Assembly (NCBI RefSeq): GCF_036014195.1
Contig: NZ_CP107918.1
Location: forward strand, 1,984,001 to 2,048,000
Length of the DNA: 64,000 bases
Direction: 5' to 3'
Source of the DNA: Streptomyces sp. NBC_00442
GTDB lineage: Bacteria; Actinomycetota; Actinomycetes; Streptomycetales; Streptomycetaceae
The first letter of the stretch is position 1. Every line of letters starts with the position of its first letter. The notes under the pieces were generated by a model that did no database searches, was not told the origin of the DNA, and was given only the letters and a program-made list of their open reading frames with translations. A program made the translations under genes and the position numbers. Below, one piece after another: positions 24,279-32,866 of the stretch.

Positions 24279-26366
24279 GTGACGCGCAGCGTGTACGTGA
24301 CCGGGATCGACCGGGGAGACGGCCGCCAGGTCATCGAGCTGGGAGTCATGGAGCTCCTGACCCGTCAGGTGGACCGAGTGGGTGTTTTCCGCCCCCTCGT
24401 GCACGATGGTCCCGACCGCCTGTTCGACCTGCTCAGAGCCCGCTACCGGCTGAGCCAGGACCCGGCCACGGTGTACGGCATGGACTACCACGAGGCGTCG
24501 GCGCTCCAGGCGGAGCAGGGTACCGACGAACTCGTCTCCCGGCTCGTCGAGCGCTTCCACCGGGTGGCCCGCGACTACGAGGTGGTCCTGGTGCTCGGCA
24601 CGGACTTCGCCGACACCCAGCTCCCGGACGAGCTGGCGCTCAACGCCAGGCTCGCCAACGAGTTCGGCGCCTCGGTGATACCGGTGGTCGGCGGCAGGGG
24701 GCAGACCACCGAGTCCGTACGGGCCGAGGCGGTCAACGCGCACCGCGCCTACGACGGGCTCGGCTGCGACGTGCTCGCGATGGTGGTGAACCGGGTCGCG
24801 CCGGGCGACCGGCACGCGATCGAGGAGCGGCTCGCGGCCCGGCTGCCGATGCCCTGCTACGTCCTGCCGGACGAGCCGGCGCTCTCGGCGCCCACCGTCG
24901 CCCAGATCACCGCGGCCCTCGGCGGCACGGTGCTGCTCGGCGACGACGCGGGGCTCGCGCGCGACGCCCTCGACTTCGTGTTCGGCGGCGCCATGCTGCC
25001 GAACTTCCTGAACGCCCTGACGCCGGGCTGTCTGGTCGTGACCCCCGGAGACCGCGCCGACCTGGTCGTCGGCTCGCTCGCCGCGCACAGCGCGGGCACC
25101 CCGCCGATCGCGGGCGTGCTCCTGACCCTGGACGAGCGTCCGGGCCCGGAGATCCTGACCCTCGCCGACCGGCTCGCGCCCGGCACCCCGGTGGTGGCGG
25201 TGACGGGCGGCTCCTTCCCCACGGCGGCCGAACTGTTCGCCCTGGAAGGCAAGTTGAACGCGTCGACGCCCCGCAAGGCGGAGACCGCGATCGGGCTCTT
25301 CGAGCGGCACGTCGACACCGCCGACCTGCTGGCGCGGGTCTCAGTGGCCCGCAGCGGCCGGGTCACCCCGATGATGTTCGAGCACGACCTCCTGGAGCAG
25401 GCGCGTTCCCACCGCCGCCGGGTCGTGCTGCCCGAGGGCACCGAGGAGCGGGTGCTGCGCGCGGCCGACGTCCTGCTGCGCCGCGACGTGTGCGAGCTGA
25501 CGCTGCTCGGCGACGTGGAGGCGATCCGCAAGAAGGCGGCCGATCTCGGCATCGACGTCGCCAAGTGCCAGATCATCGACCCGCACACCTCGGAGCTGCG
25601 CCCGCGCTTCGCCGAGAGCTACGCCCGGCTGCGCGCCCACAAGGGCGTCACCGTGGAGCTCGCCAACGACGTCGTGGCCGACGTGAACTACTTCGGCACG
25701 CTGATGGTGCAGGAGGGCCTCGCCGACGGCATGGTGTCGGGCTCGGTGCACTCCACGGCGGCGACCATCCGACCCGCCTTCGAGATCATCAAGACCAAGC
25801 CGGAGGCCTCGATCGTCTCGTCGGTGTTCTTCATGTGCCTCGCCGACAAGGTCCTGGTGTACGGGGACTGCGCGGTCAACCCGGACCCGAACGCCGAGCA
25901 GCTCGCGGACATCGCCGTCCAGGCGGCCGCCACCGCCCAGCAGTTCGGCGTGGATCCGCGGATCGCGATGCTGTCGTACTCGACGGGCACATCGGGTTCG
26001 GGCGCGGACGTCGACAAGGTGCGCGAGGCCACCAAGCTGGTGCGCGAGGCGCGCCCCGACCTGAGGATCGAGGGCCCGATCCAGTACGACGCGGCCGTCG
26101 AGCCCACCGTCGCCGCGACCAAGCTGCCGGAGTCGACGGTGGCCGGGCAGGCGACCGTGCTGATCTTCCCGGACCTCAACACCGGCAACAACACCTACAA
26201 GGCCGTGCAGCGCTCGGCCGGCGCCGTCGCCGTGGGCCCGGTGCTCCAGGGTCTGCGCAAGCCGGTCAACGACCTGTCGCGCGGCGCCCTCGTCCAGGAC
26301 ATCGTCAACACCGTCGCCATCACGGCCATCCAGGCCCAGGCGCAGGAGCAGGAGGCCTCCGCATGA
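24279..26366 (+). CDS. pta: phosphate acetyltransferase
   Basis: 695 residues, the long two-part form of Pta. The N-terminal half is BioD/DRTGG-like (SVYVTGIDRGDGRQVIELGV, VLVLGTDFAD, LAMVVNRVAPGDRH). The C-terminal phosphotransacetylase domain runs from about residue 370 (RRRVVLPEGTEERVLRAADVLL) through SGSVHSTAATIRPAFEIIKT and MLSYSTGTSGSG to FPDLNTGNNTYKAVQRSAGAVAVGPVLQGLRKPVNDLSRGA. It interconverts acetyl-CoA and acetyl phosphate. The GTG start has AGGAG upstream. Its stop overlaps the ackA start by 4 bp. Confidence 0.96.
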   Translation: MTRSVYVTGIDRGDGRQVIELGVMELLTRQVDRVGVFRPLVHDGPDRLFDLLRARYRLSQDPATVYGMDYHEASALQAEQGTDELVSRLVERFHRVARDYEVVLVLGTDFADTQLPDELALNARLANEFGASVIPVVGGRGQTTESVRAEAVNAHRAYDGLGCDVLAMVVNRVAPGDRHAIEERLAARLPMPCYVLPDEPALSAPTVAQITAALGGTVLLGDDAGLARDALDFVFGGAMLPNFLNALTPGCLVVTPGDRADLVVGSLAAHSAGTPPIAGVLLTLDERPGPEILTLADRLAPGTPVVAVTGGSFPTAAELFALEGKLNASTPRKAETAIGLFERHVDTADLLARVSVARSGRVTPMMFEHDLLEQARSHRRRVVLPEGTEERVLRAADVLLRRDVCELTLLGDVEAIRKKAADLGIDVAKCQIIDPHTSELRPRFAESYARLRAHKGVTVELANDVVADVNYFGTLMVQEGLADGMVSGSVHSTAATIRPAFEIIKTKPEASIVSSVFFMCLADKVLVYGDCAVNPDPNAEQLADIAVQAAATAQQFGVDPRIAMLSYSTGTSGSGADVDKVREATKLVREARPDLRIEGPIQYDAAVEPTVAATKLPESTVAGQATVLIFPDLNTGNNTYKAVQRSAGAVAVGPVLQGLRKPVNDLSRGALVQDIVNTVAITAIQAQAQEQEASA

Positions 26367-27580
26367 CCACCGCCAACCAGGGCACCCGCGTCCTCGTGCT
26401 CAACTCCGGGTCCTCGTCGGTGAAGTACCAGCTCCTCGACATGCGCGACGCCTCGCGCCTCGCCGTGGGGCTCGTCGAGCGGATCGGTGAGCAGACCTCT
26501 CGGCTCAAGCACACCCCGCTGGCCACCGGCGCCGAGGCGCGGGAGCGGAACGGGCCGATCGCCGACCACGCGGCCGCGCTCAAGGCCGTGGCCATCGAGC
26601 TGGCGGCCGACGGACTCGGCCTGGATTCACCGGAGTTGGCGGCGATCGGCCACCGGGTGGTGCACGGCGGGCTGAAGTTCAGCGCGCCGACCGTGATCAC
26701 CGACGAGGTCATGGCGGAGATCGAGCGGCTCGTGCCGGTCGCCCCGCTGCACAACCCGGCGAACATCACGGGCATCCGCACCGCGCAGGCGCTGCGCCCG
26801 GACCTGCCGCAGGTCGCCGTCTTCGACACCGCCTTCCACACGACGATGCCGGAGTCGGCGGCCCGGTACGCGATCGACGTGGCGACGGCGGACGAGTACC
26901 GCATCCGCCGCTACGGCTTCCACGGCACCTCGCACGCGTACGTCTCGCGCGAGACGGCGAAGCTGCTCGGCAAGGCGCCCGAGGACGTCAACGTGATCGT
27001 GCTGCACCTGGGCAACGGCGCCTCCGCCTCCGCGGTGCGCGGAGGCCGGTGCGTGGACACCTCGATGGGGCTCACCCCGCTGGAGGGCCTGGTCATGGGG
27101 ACCCGGTCGGGCGACATCGACCCGGCGGTCACCTTCCACCTCAAGCGCGTCGCGGGCATGTCCGTGGACGAGATCGACGCGCTCCTGAACAAGAAGAGCG
27201 GCCTGGTGGGGCTGTGTGGTGACAACGACATGCGGGAGATCCGCCGTCGCTGCGACGAGGGCGACGAGCGGGCGCGGCTCGCCTTCGACATCTATGTCCA
27301 CCGTCTGAAGAAGTACATAGGCGCCTACTACGCCGTGCTCGGCAAGGTCGACGCGATCGCGTTCACGGCGGGGGTCGGCGAGAACGCCGCCCCGGTCCGC
27401 GCGGCCGCGGTGGCCGGCCTCGAGGAGCTGGGCCTGGCGGTCGACGGCGAGCTCAACGACGTGCGGTCCGACCGTCCGAGGCTGATCTCTCCGGAGTACG
27501 CCCGGGTCGCGGTGGCGGTAGTACCGACGGACGAGGAGCTGGAAATCGCCCAGCAGACCTATGCGCTGGTGAATTCCTGA
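26363..27580 (+). CDS. ackA: acetate kinase
   Basis: 405 residues. It carries the two acetate-kinase signatures, VLVLNSGSSSVKYQLLD at the N terminus and the central GYRFHGTSHAYVS-like stretch (YGFHGTSHAYVS). The phosphate-binding HLGNGASASAV and MGLTPLEGLVMGTRSGDIDP follow, then TAGVGENA near the C terminus. It makes ATP and acetate from acetyl phosphate, or runs in reverse. Translationally coupled to pta (ATGA). Confidence 0.97.
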   Translation: MTTANQGTRVLVLNSGSSSVKYQLLDMRDASRLAVGLVERIGEQTSRLKHTPLATGAEARERNGPIADHAAALKAVAIELAADGLGLDSPELAAIGHRVVHGGLKFSAPTVITDEVMAEIERLVPVAPLHNPANITGIRTAQALRPDLPQVAVFDTAFHTTMPESAARYAIDVATADEYRIRRYGFHGTSHAYVSRETAKLLGKAPEDVNVIVLHLGNGASASAVRGGRCVDTSMGLTPLEGLVMGTRSGDIDPAVTFHLKRVAGMSVDEIDALLNKKSGLVGLCGDNDMREIRRRCDEGDERARLAFDIYVHRLKKYIGAYYAVLGKVDAIAFTAGVGENAAPVRAAAVAGLEELGLAVDGELNDVRSDRPRLISPEYARVAVAVVPTDEELEIAQQTYALVNS

Positions 27581-27628
27581 GGGGATTTCCGGTTTGCCGG
27601 GGCGACACCTGAGCGTCATCCCGCCCAT

Positions 27629-27657
27629 TTGTACATTCCACCAGACGGAATATTCCG
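27629..27657 (+). promoter_or_regulatory. pyk promoter region with 12-bp palindrome
   Basis: TTGTAC at 27629-27634 and TATTCC at 27651-27656 are 16 bp apart. The -10 is embedded in the perfect palindrome CGGAATATTCCG (27646-27657). The site is about 30 bp upstream of the pyk ATG, in an AT-rich patch, and may be an operator. Confidence 0.45.
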
Positions 27658-27686
27658 CAGCGAAACAAACCGATAGGATCCGCCTT

Positions 27687-29117
27687 ATGCGCCGTTCCAA
27701 AATCGTTTGCACCCTGGGCCCCGCCGTCGACTCCCACGAGCAGCTCGTCGCTCTGATCGAGGCCGGCATGAGCGTGGCCCGCTTCAACTTCAGCCACGGC
27801 TCCCAGGCCGAGCACCAGGCCCGTTACGACCGGGTCCGCAAGGCCGCCGAGGAGACGGGGCGCGCGATCGGCGTGCTCGCCGACCTCCAGGGCCCGAAGA
27901 TCCGGCTGGCCAAATTCGCCGAAGGACCGGTGGAATTGGTCCGTGGCGACGAGTTCACGATCACCGCCGAGGACGTCCCCGGTGACAAGTCGATCTGTGG
28001 CACCACCTACAAGGGGCTGCCGGGCGACGTCGTCAAGGGCGACCCGATTCTGATCAACGACGGCAACGTCGAACTCAAGGTCGTCTCGGTCGACGGCCCC
28101 CGCGTGAAGACGATCGTCATCGAGGGCGGTGTCATCTCCGACCACAAGGGCATCAACCTGCCCGGTGCGGCGGTCAACGTCCCGGCGCTGTCCGAGAAGG
28201 ACATCGAGGACCTGCGGTTCGCCCTGAACATGGGCTGCGACCTGGTCGCGCTCTCCTTCGTCCGCGACGCCGACGACGTCAAGGACGTCCACAAGGTCAT
28301 GGACGAGGTCGGCCGCCGCGTGCCGGTCATCGCCAAGGTCGAGAAGCCGCAGGCCGTCGCCAACATGGAGGGCGTCGTCGCCGCCTTCGACGGTGTGATG
28401 GTGGCCCGTGGCGACCTCGCGGTGGAGTATCCCCTGGAGAAGGTCCCGATGGTGCAGAAGCGCCTCGTGGAGCTGTGCCGCCGCAACGCCAAGCCGGTGA
28501 TCGTCGCGACCCAGATGATGGAGTCGATGATCACCAACTCGCGGCCGACCCGCGCCGAGGCGTCCGACGTCGCCAACGCGATCCTGGACGGCGCGGACGC
28601 GGTCATGCTCTCCGCCGAGTCCTCGGTGGGCGCGTACCCGATCGAGACCGTCAAGACGATGTCGAAGATCGTCGAGGCGGCCGAGGAGGAGCTCCTGTCC
28701 AAGGGCCTCCAGCCGCTGGTCCCGGGCAAGAAGCCGCGCACCCAGGGCGGTTCGGTGGCCCGTGCCGCCTGCGAGATCGCGGACTTCCTCGACGGCAAGG
28801 CGCTCGTCGCCTTCACGCAGTCCGGCGACACGGCCCGGCGCCTCTCGCGCTACCGCACCTGTCAGCCGATCCTCGCGTTCACCACGGACCCGAGCACCCG
28901 CAACCAGCTCGCGCTGAGCTGGGGCGTCGAGACGTACGTCGTCCCGCACGTGGACTCCACCGACGCGATGGTCGACCTGGTCGACGCCGAGCTGCTCAAG
29001 CTCAACCGCTACAACGAGGGCGACACCATGGTCATCACGGCCGGTTCGCCCCCCGGCATCCCCGGCACCACCAACATGGTCCGGGTGCACCAGCTCGGCG
29101 GCTCCGAGCGGCAGTAA
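27687..29117 (+). CDS. pyk: pyruvate kinase
   Basis: 476 residues. The start ATG gives MRRSKIVCTLGPA, the usual first strand. Substrate and metal residues are in ARFNFSHGS, ADLQGPKIR and VIAKVEKPQAV. The signature VMVARGDLAVEYP follows, then TQMMESM and RAEASDVANAILDGADAVMLSAESSVGAYP. The C-terminal allosteric domain is complete. It converts PEP and ADP to pyruvate and ATP. It lies 106 bp downstream of ackA with its own promoter-like element and ends in a strong terminator. Confidence 0.97.
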   Translation: MRRSKIVCTLGPAVDSHEQLVALIEAGMSVARFNFSHGSQAEHQARYDRVRKAAEETGRAIGVLADLQGPKIRLAKFAEGPVELVRGDEFTITAEDVPGDKSICGTTYKGLPGDVVKGDPILINDGNVELKVVSVDGPRVKTIVIEGGVISDHKGINLPGAAVNVPALSEKDIEDLRFALNMGCDLVALSFVRDADDVKDVHKVMDEVGRRVPVIAKVEKPQAVANMEGVVAAFDGVMVARGDLAVEYPLEKVPMVQKRLVELCRRNAKPVIVATQMMESMITNSRPTRAEASDVANAILDGADAVMLSAESSVGAYPIETVKTMSKIVEAAEEELLSKGLQPLVPGKKPRTQGGSVARAACEIADFLDGKALVAFTQSGDTARRLSRYRTCQPILAFTTDPSTRNQLALSWGVETYVVPHVDSTDAMVDLVDAELLKLNRYNEGDTMVITAGSPPGIPGTTNMVRVHQLGGSERQ

Positions 29118-29133
29118 CCCCGGCCCGAGCCCT

Positions 29134-29178
29134 CGGAGGGCGGCACCCGCCGGCTGGGGTGCCGCCCTCCGGCGTTTT
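29134..29178 (+). terminator. pyk terminator
   Basis: A 15-bp stem, CGGAGGGCGGCACCC at 29134-29148 pairing with GGGTGCCGCCCTCCG at 29157-29171 around an 8-nt loop, then GCGTTTT. It begins 16 bp after the pyk stop. Confidence 0.88.
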
Positions 29179-29199
29179 CCGGATGGGTTCCGATGCCGG

Positions 29200-29515
29200 G
29201 TGAGGACCGTGCCCGCATCCCGCGCAGTTCCCCGCGCCCCCACAGGTAGGCGGTCCCTCCCGGGGTGGGCAGGGCGGCCCGCCTCGGCCTGCGGGGCGCA
29301 GGCCCGGTGGCCCAGGTGCGGACCGTGCCCGCTTCCCGCGCAGTTCCCCGCGCCCCCAGGTGGGCGGTCCCTCCCGGGGTGCCCGGTCCGGCCCGCCTCG
29401 GCCTGCGGGGCGCAGGTCCGGGGGCCAGGTGCGGACCGTGCCCGCATCCCGCGCAGTTCCCCGCGCCCCCAGGGGGACGGACCTTGGCAGGGCGCCCGGT
29501 GCGGCCCGCCTCGTG
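29200..29515. repeat. three tandem copies of a ~115-bp Streptomyces intergenic repeat
   Basis: The block GGACCGTGCCCGC, then a CGCGCAGTTCCCCGCGCCCC core, then a GCCCGCCTCGGCCTGCGGGG-like stretch recurs three times. The cores are at 29221-29240, 29337-29356 and 29450-29469, giving periods of 116 and 113 bp. The third copy diverges after its core. The same core occurs elsewhere in the window at 46771 and 46877, and a close inverted form at 42733. Such elements are common between Streptomyces genes; no transposase is associated. Confidence 0.8.
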
Positions 29516-29630
29516 GGCACGGCGGCGTGCGGACGGGCTGTGGTGCTCGCTCGTTCCATGATCTGGGCGTGGCGAATTCCACGGTCGGAGGGGTCAATTC
29601 CGTGACAACTCCTGCGGTACGTTCGCGTGC
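29516..29630. other. upstream region of the carboxypeptidase gene
   Basis: The rest of the 513-bp gap after pyk. It is less G+C-rich than the tandem repeats before it and should hold the dac promoter. TTGACC-like AATTGAC/GTCACG sequences near 29590-29605 (read on the minus strand) are too weak to call. Confidence 0.35.
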
Positions 29631-30860
29631 ATGCGTCTTCCCATATCGCCGCAGGCCCGACGCGCACTCGTGGCGCTCACCGCCACCGCGGTCGCCGCGG
29701 GCGCCGCCGCCGGTCCGGCCGTGGCGAGCGGCCATCCCGCGCAGCCGCCCAAGTCGGCGACGCCCGGAGCGCCGGGCGGCGAGGCGAAGAAGGCGCCGCC
29801 GGCGCACATGTCGACGTTGGGCGGCGACCAGTTGGGCAGGCCCGGCGATCAACTAGGCGTGGGCGCACCGGCGTTGCCCCCGGACCTCTCCGCCCTCTCG
29901 TGGATGGTGACGGACGCCGACACCGGCCAAGTGCTCGGGGCGCGCAACGCGCACTGGCAGCTCCCCCCGGCCAGCACCCTGAAGATGCTCTTCGCGGACA
30001 CGGTGCTGCCCGTGGTGCCGCACGACGCGAGCCGCAAGGTGAGCGACGAGGACCTCAAGGGCATGGGCGACGGCAGCAGCGCGGTCGGTATCGTGCCGGG
30101 CCAGACCTACCAGTCGCCCGACCTGTGGCGCGGGGTCTTCCTGCGCTCGGGCAATGACGCGGTGCACGTGCTCGCGGCGATGAACGGCGGCATCGACAAG
30201 ACCGTCGCCGACATGCAGAAGAAGGCCGATGGCCTCCACGCGCTCGACACCCATGTGCTGAGCCCGGACGGCTATGACGCGCCCGGCCAGGTGTCCTCCG
30301 CGTACGACCTGACGCTGTTCCTGCGCGCGGGCCTGAAGAGCAAGGACTTCACGGAGTACTGCGGCACGGCGTCGGCCGACTTTCCTGGCGGGCCCAACAC
30401 CAAGGGCAAGCCCTTCGGCATCTCCAACACCAACCGCCTGCTCTCGGGGATCGACGGGGTGGCCAAGTACCCCGGACTGATCGGCGGCAAGAACGGCTAC
30501 ACCACGAACGCGGGCAACACCCTGGCCGAGGCGGCCCGGCGCGACGGCCACACCATCCTGGTGACCGTCATGAACCCGCAGGAGAACAAGCGGGACAAGG
30601 TCTACACCGAGATGCGCCAGCTCCTGGACTGGGGCTTCTCCGCGGCCGGCAAGGCCAAGCCGGTCGGCACCCTCGACCCGCCGAAGCCGGCCACCGGACT
30701 AGCGCTCCCCGAAGGCGCGCGGGCCGGCTCGGCGGACTCGGGGATCGGCGCGCTCGGCTGGACCGGGATCGGCGCGGCCGTGGTCGTGGCCGGCGGCGCC
30801 GGCGTCCTGGTCCTGACCCGCCGCAGGCGCAGGGACGCTCAGACCGACGCGGCGAGCTGA
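29631..30860 (+). CDS. D-alanyl-D-alanine carboxypeptidase, membrane-anchored
   Basis: 409 residues: signal peptide (about 1-32), a Pro/Gly/Lys-rich linker to about residue 85, a peptidase S11 domain, then a C-terminal membrane helix (about 375-397) with an RRRRR stop-transfer. The active-site Ser115 and Lys118 lie in STLK, and the second motif is SGN (173-175). The third motif is KNG (287-289) instead of the usual KTG. It trims the terminal D-Ala of peptidoglycan stem peptides outside the membrane. The 3' end overlaps the convergent flavoprotein gene by 22 bp. Confidence 0.9.
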   Translation: MRLPISPQARRALVALTATAVAAGAAAGPAVASGHPAQPPKSATPGAPGGEAKKAPPAHMSTLGGDQLGRPGDQLGVGAPALPPDLSALSWMVTDADTGQVLGARNAHWQLPPASTLKMLFADTVLPVVPHDASRKVSDEDLKGMGDGSSAVGIVPGQTYQSPDLWRGVFLRSGNDAVHVLAAMNGGIDKTVADMQKKADGLHALDTHVLSPDGYDAPGQVSSAYDLTLFLRAGLKSKDFTEYCGTASADFPGGPNTKGKPFGISNTNRLLSGIDGVAKYPGLIGGKNGYTTNAGNTLAEAARRDGHTILVTVMNPQENKRDKVYTEMRQLLDWGFSAAGKAKPVGTLDPPKPATGLALPEGARAGSADSGIGALGWTGIGAAVVVAGGAGVLVLTRRRRRDAQTDAAS

Positions 30861-32302
30861 ACCCGGGCCCCGGTCATCCAGTCGATGACGTCGGCGGCCG
30901 TGTAGGAGCGGCCGTCCGGGCTGATGTCGTCGAGGAAGGCGAGGTCCTGCCCGATGGTGACGATCGGCGGCTCGTCCGTGCCCGAGGCCCTGCGCCTGCC
31001 GAGTCCCACCGTCGCGAGCAGCCCGTTGCACAGGCACACGCGTCCGGCGGTGTCCGCCGCGTCGCCGCCCTTGCGGACGTACGCGGCGACGGGCTCGGCG
31101 GCGCAACGGTAGACGAGGGCGCCGCTCTCGGCCCGCGCGGGGGTGCGCAGATAGCCGAGGTCGCACACGGGCCGCCTGGCCGCCCGTACCGCTTCGTCGG
31201 AGAGGGTGCCGGGCAGCTCGGCGACCTTGAAGGGGAACGCGGTCGGCGAGGCCCGGGGGTCGTTGCGCACCCGCAGCGTCCCGGCACGGGCGCGCGTCCT
31301 CAGCTCTGTGCGCAGGTCGTCGCGCAGCCCCGACTCCTCGCACAGCGCGAACACGCTGCCGAGCTGCACGCCTTCGGCCCCGAGCGCCCGCGCAGCAGCG
31401 AGCCGAGCGGGGTGCGCGGCGCCGCCCGCGAGCCAGAACGGGATGCCGAGGGCCGCGACCTTGGCGAGGTCGGGGTGGTCGCGCGGCCCGTAGACGGGAT
31501 CCCCCGCCGCGTCGAGAACGAGCTTGCCGCGTGGCGGCGCGCTGTGCCCGCCGGCCCGGTGCGTCTCGATGACGAACCCGTCGGGCCGGGTGGCGGGGTC
31601 GCGCACGAGGTAGGAGGCGAGGACGGGCAGCGAGACGATGGCGAGGACGTCGGGCCGCCTCAACACGCCCTGTTCAAGGCACAGTTGGGCCATGCGGCCG
31701 CCTCGGGGGTCGAACGTGTACGGGAGGGGCTCGTCGTCCCCCTCGACGGTGACGTGCGTGGTGACGGGTTCGGCGCGGGCCAGCCGGGTGGCGAGGGCGG
31801 GGATCTCCCCCGGGATCCCGGCGCCGACCAGGACGTGGTCGACGCCGGCGAGGATCGCGCCGAACAACGCCGGCGCGGTGGCGAGTTGGATCTTCGCGAG
31901 GTAGTTGACGCCGACGAGCCCGTCGTGCCCCTCCTTGGCGAGCCACACCTCGACGAAGTTGCCGAGCACGGTGAGGAGTTCGGCGTGCTCACCCCGGTCG
32001 AGCCGGAGCCGGGCCATGGCCCGCATCCGCTCGCCGGGCGCGATGCCGCCCTCGACGAAGTAGCGGTCCAGTACGTACGCGGCCGCCCCGGGCACGGGGA
32101 AGGCGGCGAGGGCACGCCGCATGTGCCCGCCGGGATCGCCCAGCTGGAGCCGCCCCGCGAGCACGGCGTCGAGCGCGGTCCCGGACACCACCCCGAGCTG
32201 CCCCCGCCCCGCCACGGCCCGAGCCAGCTCCCACCCGGAGACGGCTACGCCCATGCCGCCCTGGATGATGACGGGCTGGGGGCGGCGGGGTGGCGTCGGC
32301 AT
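30839..32302 (-). CDS. nitronate monooxygenase-like FMN protein
   Basis: 487 residues from the ATG giving MPTPPRRPQPVIIQGGMGVAVSGWELARAVA. The FMN-binding TIM barrel of the 2-nitropropane dioxygenase family shows IIQGGMG at the N terminus, HRAGGHSAPPRG with the His-containing loop, and later FWLAGGAAHPARLAAARALGAEGVQLGSVFALCEES. At 487 residues it is longer than typical nitronate monooxygenases (about 330-380). The extra C-terminal part (CNGLLATVGLGRRR and TAADVIDWMTGA) recalls PfaD-type enoyl reductases. No PKS genes are near. A 20-bp palindrome lies 48 bp upstream. Confidence 0.8.
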   Translation of the reverse strand: MPTPPRRPQPVIIQGGMGVAVSGWELARAVAGRGQLGVVSGTALDAVLAGRLQLGDPGGHMRRALAAFPVPGAAAYVLDRYFVEGGIAPGERMRAMARLRLDRGEHAELLTVLGNFVEVWLAKEGHDGLVGVNYLAKIQLATAPALFGAILAGVDHVLVGAGIPGEIPALATRLARAEPVTTHVTVEGDDEPLPYTFDPRGGRMAQLCLEQGVLRRPDVLAIVSLPVLASYLVRDPATRPDGFVIETHRAGGHSAPPRGKLVLDAAGDPVYGPRDHPDLAKVAALGIPFWLAGGAAHPARLAAARALGAEGVQLGSVFALCEESGLRDDLRTELRTRARAGTLRVRNDPRASPTAFPFKVAELPGTLSDEAVRAARRPVCDLGYLRTPARAESGALVYRCAAEPVAAYVRKGGDAADTAGRVCLCNGLLATVGLGRRRASGTDEPPIVTIGQDLAFLDDISPDGRSYTAADVIDWMTGARVQLAASV

Positions 32303-32349
32303 GCGGCGGTCCGTTCTTCGCGGGGGCACGCCGGACGGCCGGCGCGCTG

Positions 32350-32369
32350 AACCTACGGAACCGTAGGTT
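32350..32369 (-). promoter_or_regulatory. 20-bp perfect palindrome upstream of the flavoprotein gene
   Basis: AACCTACGG and CCGTAGGTT are separated by 2 bp. On the minus strand the palindrome contains a TACGGT -10-like hexamer, so a bound repressor would block transcription. The form is typical of TetR-family operators. No tetR is adjacent; the nearest are about 5 kb and 20 kb away. Confidence 0.65.
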
Positions 32370-32462
32370 GCTGCTTCCGAGTGTCGGTCACCCCGCCTCC
32401 ACGGATGTCCGCCGAAGGTCCCCACTTGGCGTGCCGTGCGACCCTTGCCGCGATGACGTTCC

Positions 32463-32714
32463 TCAGCCGAGGTGCCAGAGCGCGTAGGCGGCTATCACGA
32501 TGACCGCGCCGGCGAGCATGAGGACGGCACCGAGGAGGCGGTAGTACCCGGGGCGCGCCCACCGCCCTCCCGAGTACACCGCGTCGAGCCGCATGCCGTT
32601 CCGCTGCCGTACGGCCTCGGCTCGTGCCACGGCGATCCCTCGTACGTTGAAGGCCAGACTCGCCCCGCACCACAGCGCGACAAGCCCGACGATTGCGAAA
32701 ACCCCGATGATCAC
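32463..32714 (-). CDS. small two-helix membrane protein
   Basis: 83 residues from a GTG with AAGGAGG upstream. Two hydrophobic helices (about 2-22 and 57-79) flank a basic, Tyr-containing loop (RGIAVARAEAVRQRNGMRLD). A frame-consistent ribosome-binding site and clear topology support a real gene. It resembles small Streptomyces membrane proteins of unknown function. Confidence 0.7.
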   Translation of the reverse strand: MIIGVFAIVGLVALWCGASLAFNVRGIAVARAEAVRQRNGMRLDAVYSGGRWARPGYYRLLGAVLMLAGAVIVIAAYALWHLG

Positions 32715-32798
32715 GGGTGACCCTCCTTGTGGACAGGCAGATCATCATGCCCCGGGGCCGATGGCGTGCCCGTCGGAGGGGTACCCAGCACGACGCAG

Positions 32799-32834
32799 CC
32801 GTGGCCCGCGCCTCCTGAAGGGCGCGGGCCACGG
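32799..32834. terminator. terminator of the DUF6230 operon
   Basis: A 14-bp stem: CCGTGGCCCGCGCC at 32799-32812 pairs with GGCGCGGGCCACGG at 32821-32834 around an 8-nt loop. It lies 32 bp beyond the stop of the last gene of the minus-strand operon. No T-run. Confidence 0.75.
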
Positions 32835-32866
32835 TTCAACCACGTTGGTCGTACTCCTGCTTGACG

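Noticed and set aside
23060..27580. 1506-codon plus-strand frame across pfkA and pta-ackA
   Set aside because: Only its last roughly 400 codons (ackA) are real; the rest is antisense to pfkA or out of frame with pta.
27453..29852. 799-codon minus-strand frame opposite pyk
   Set aside because: Reverse shadow of pyk and of the intergenic repeats; no motif.
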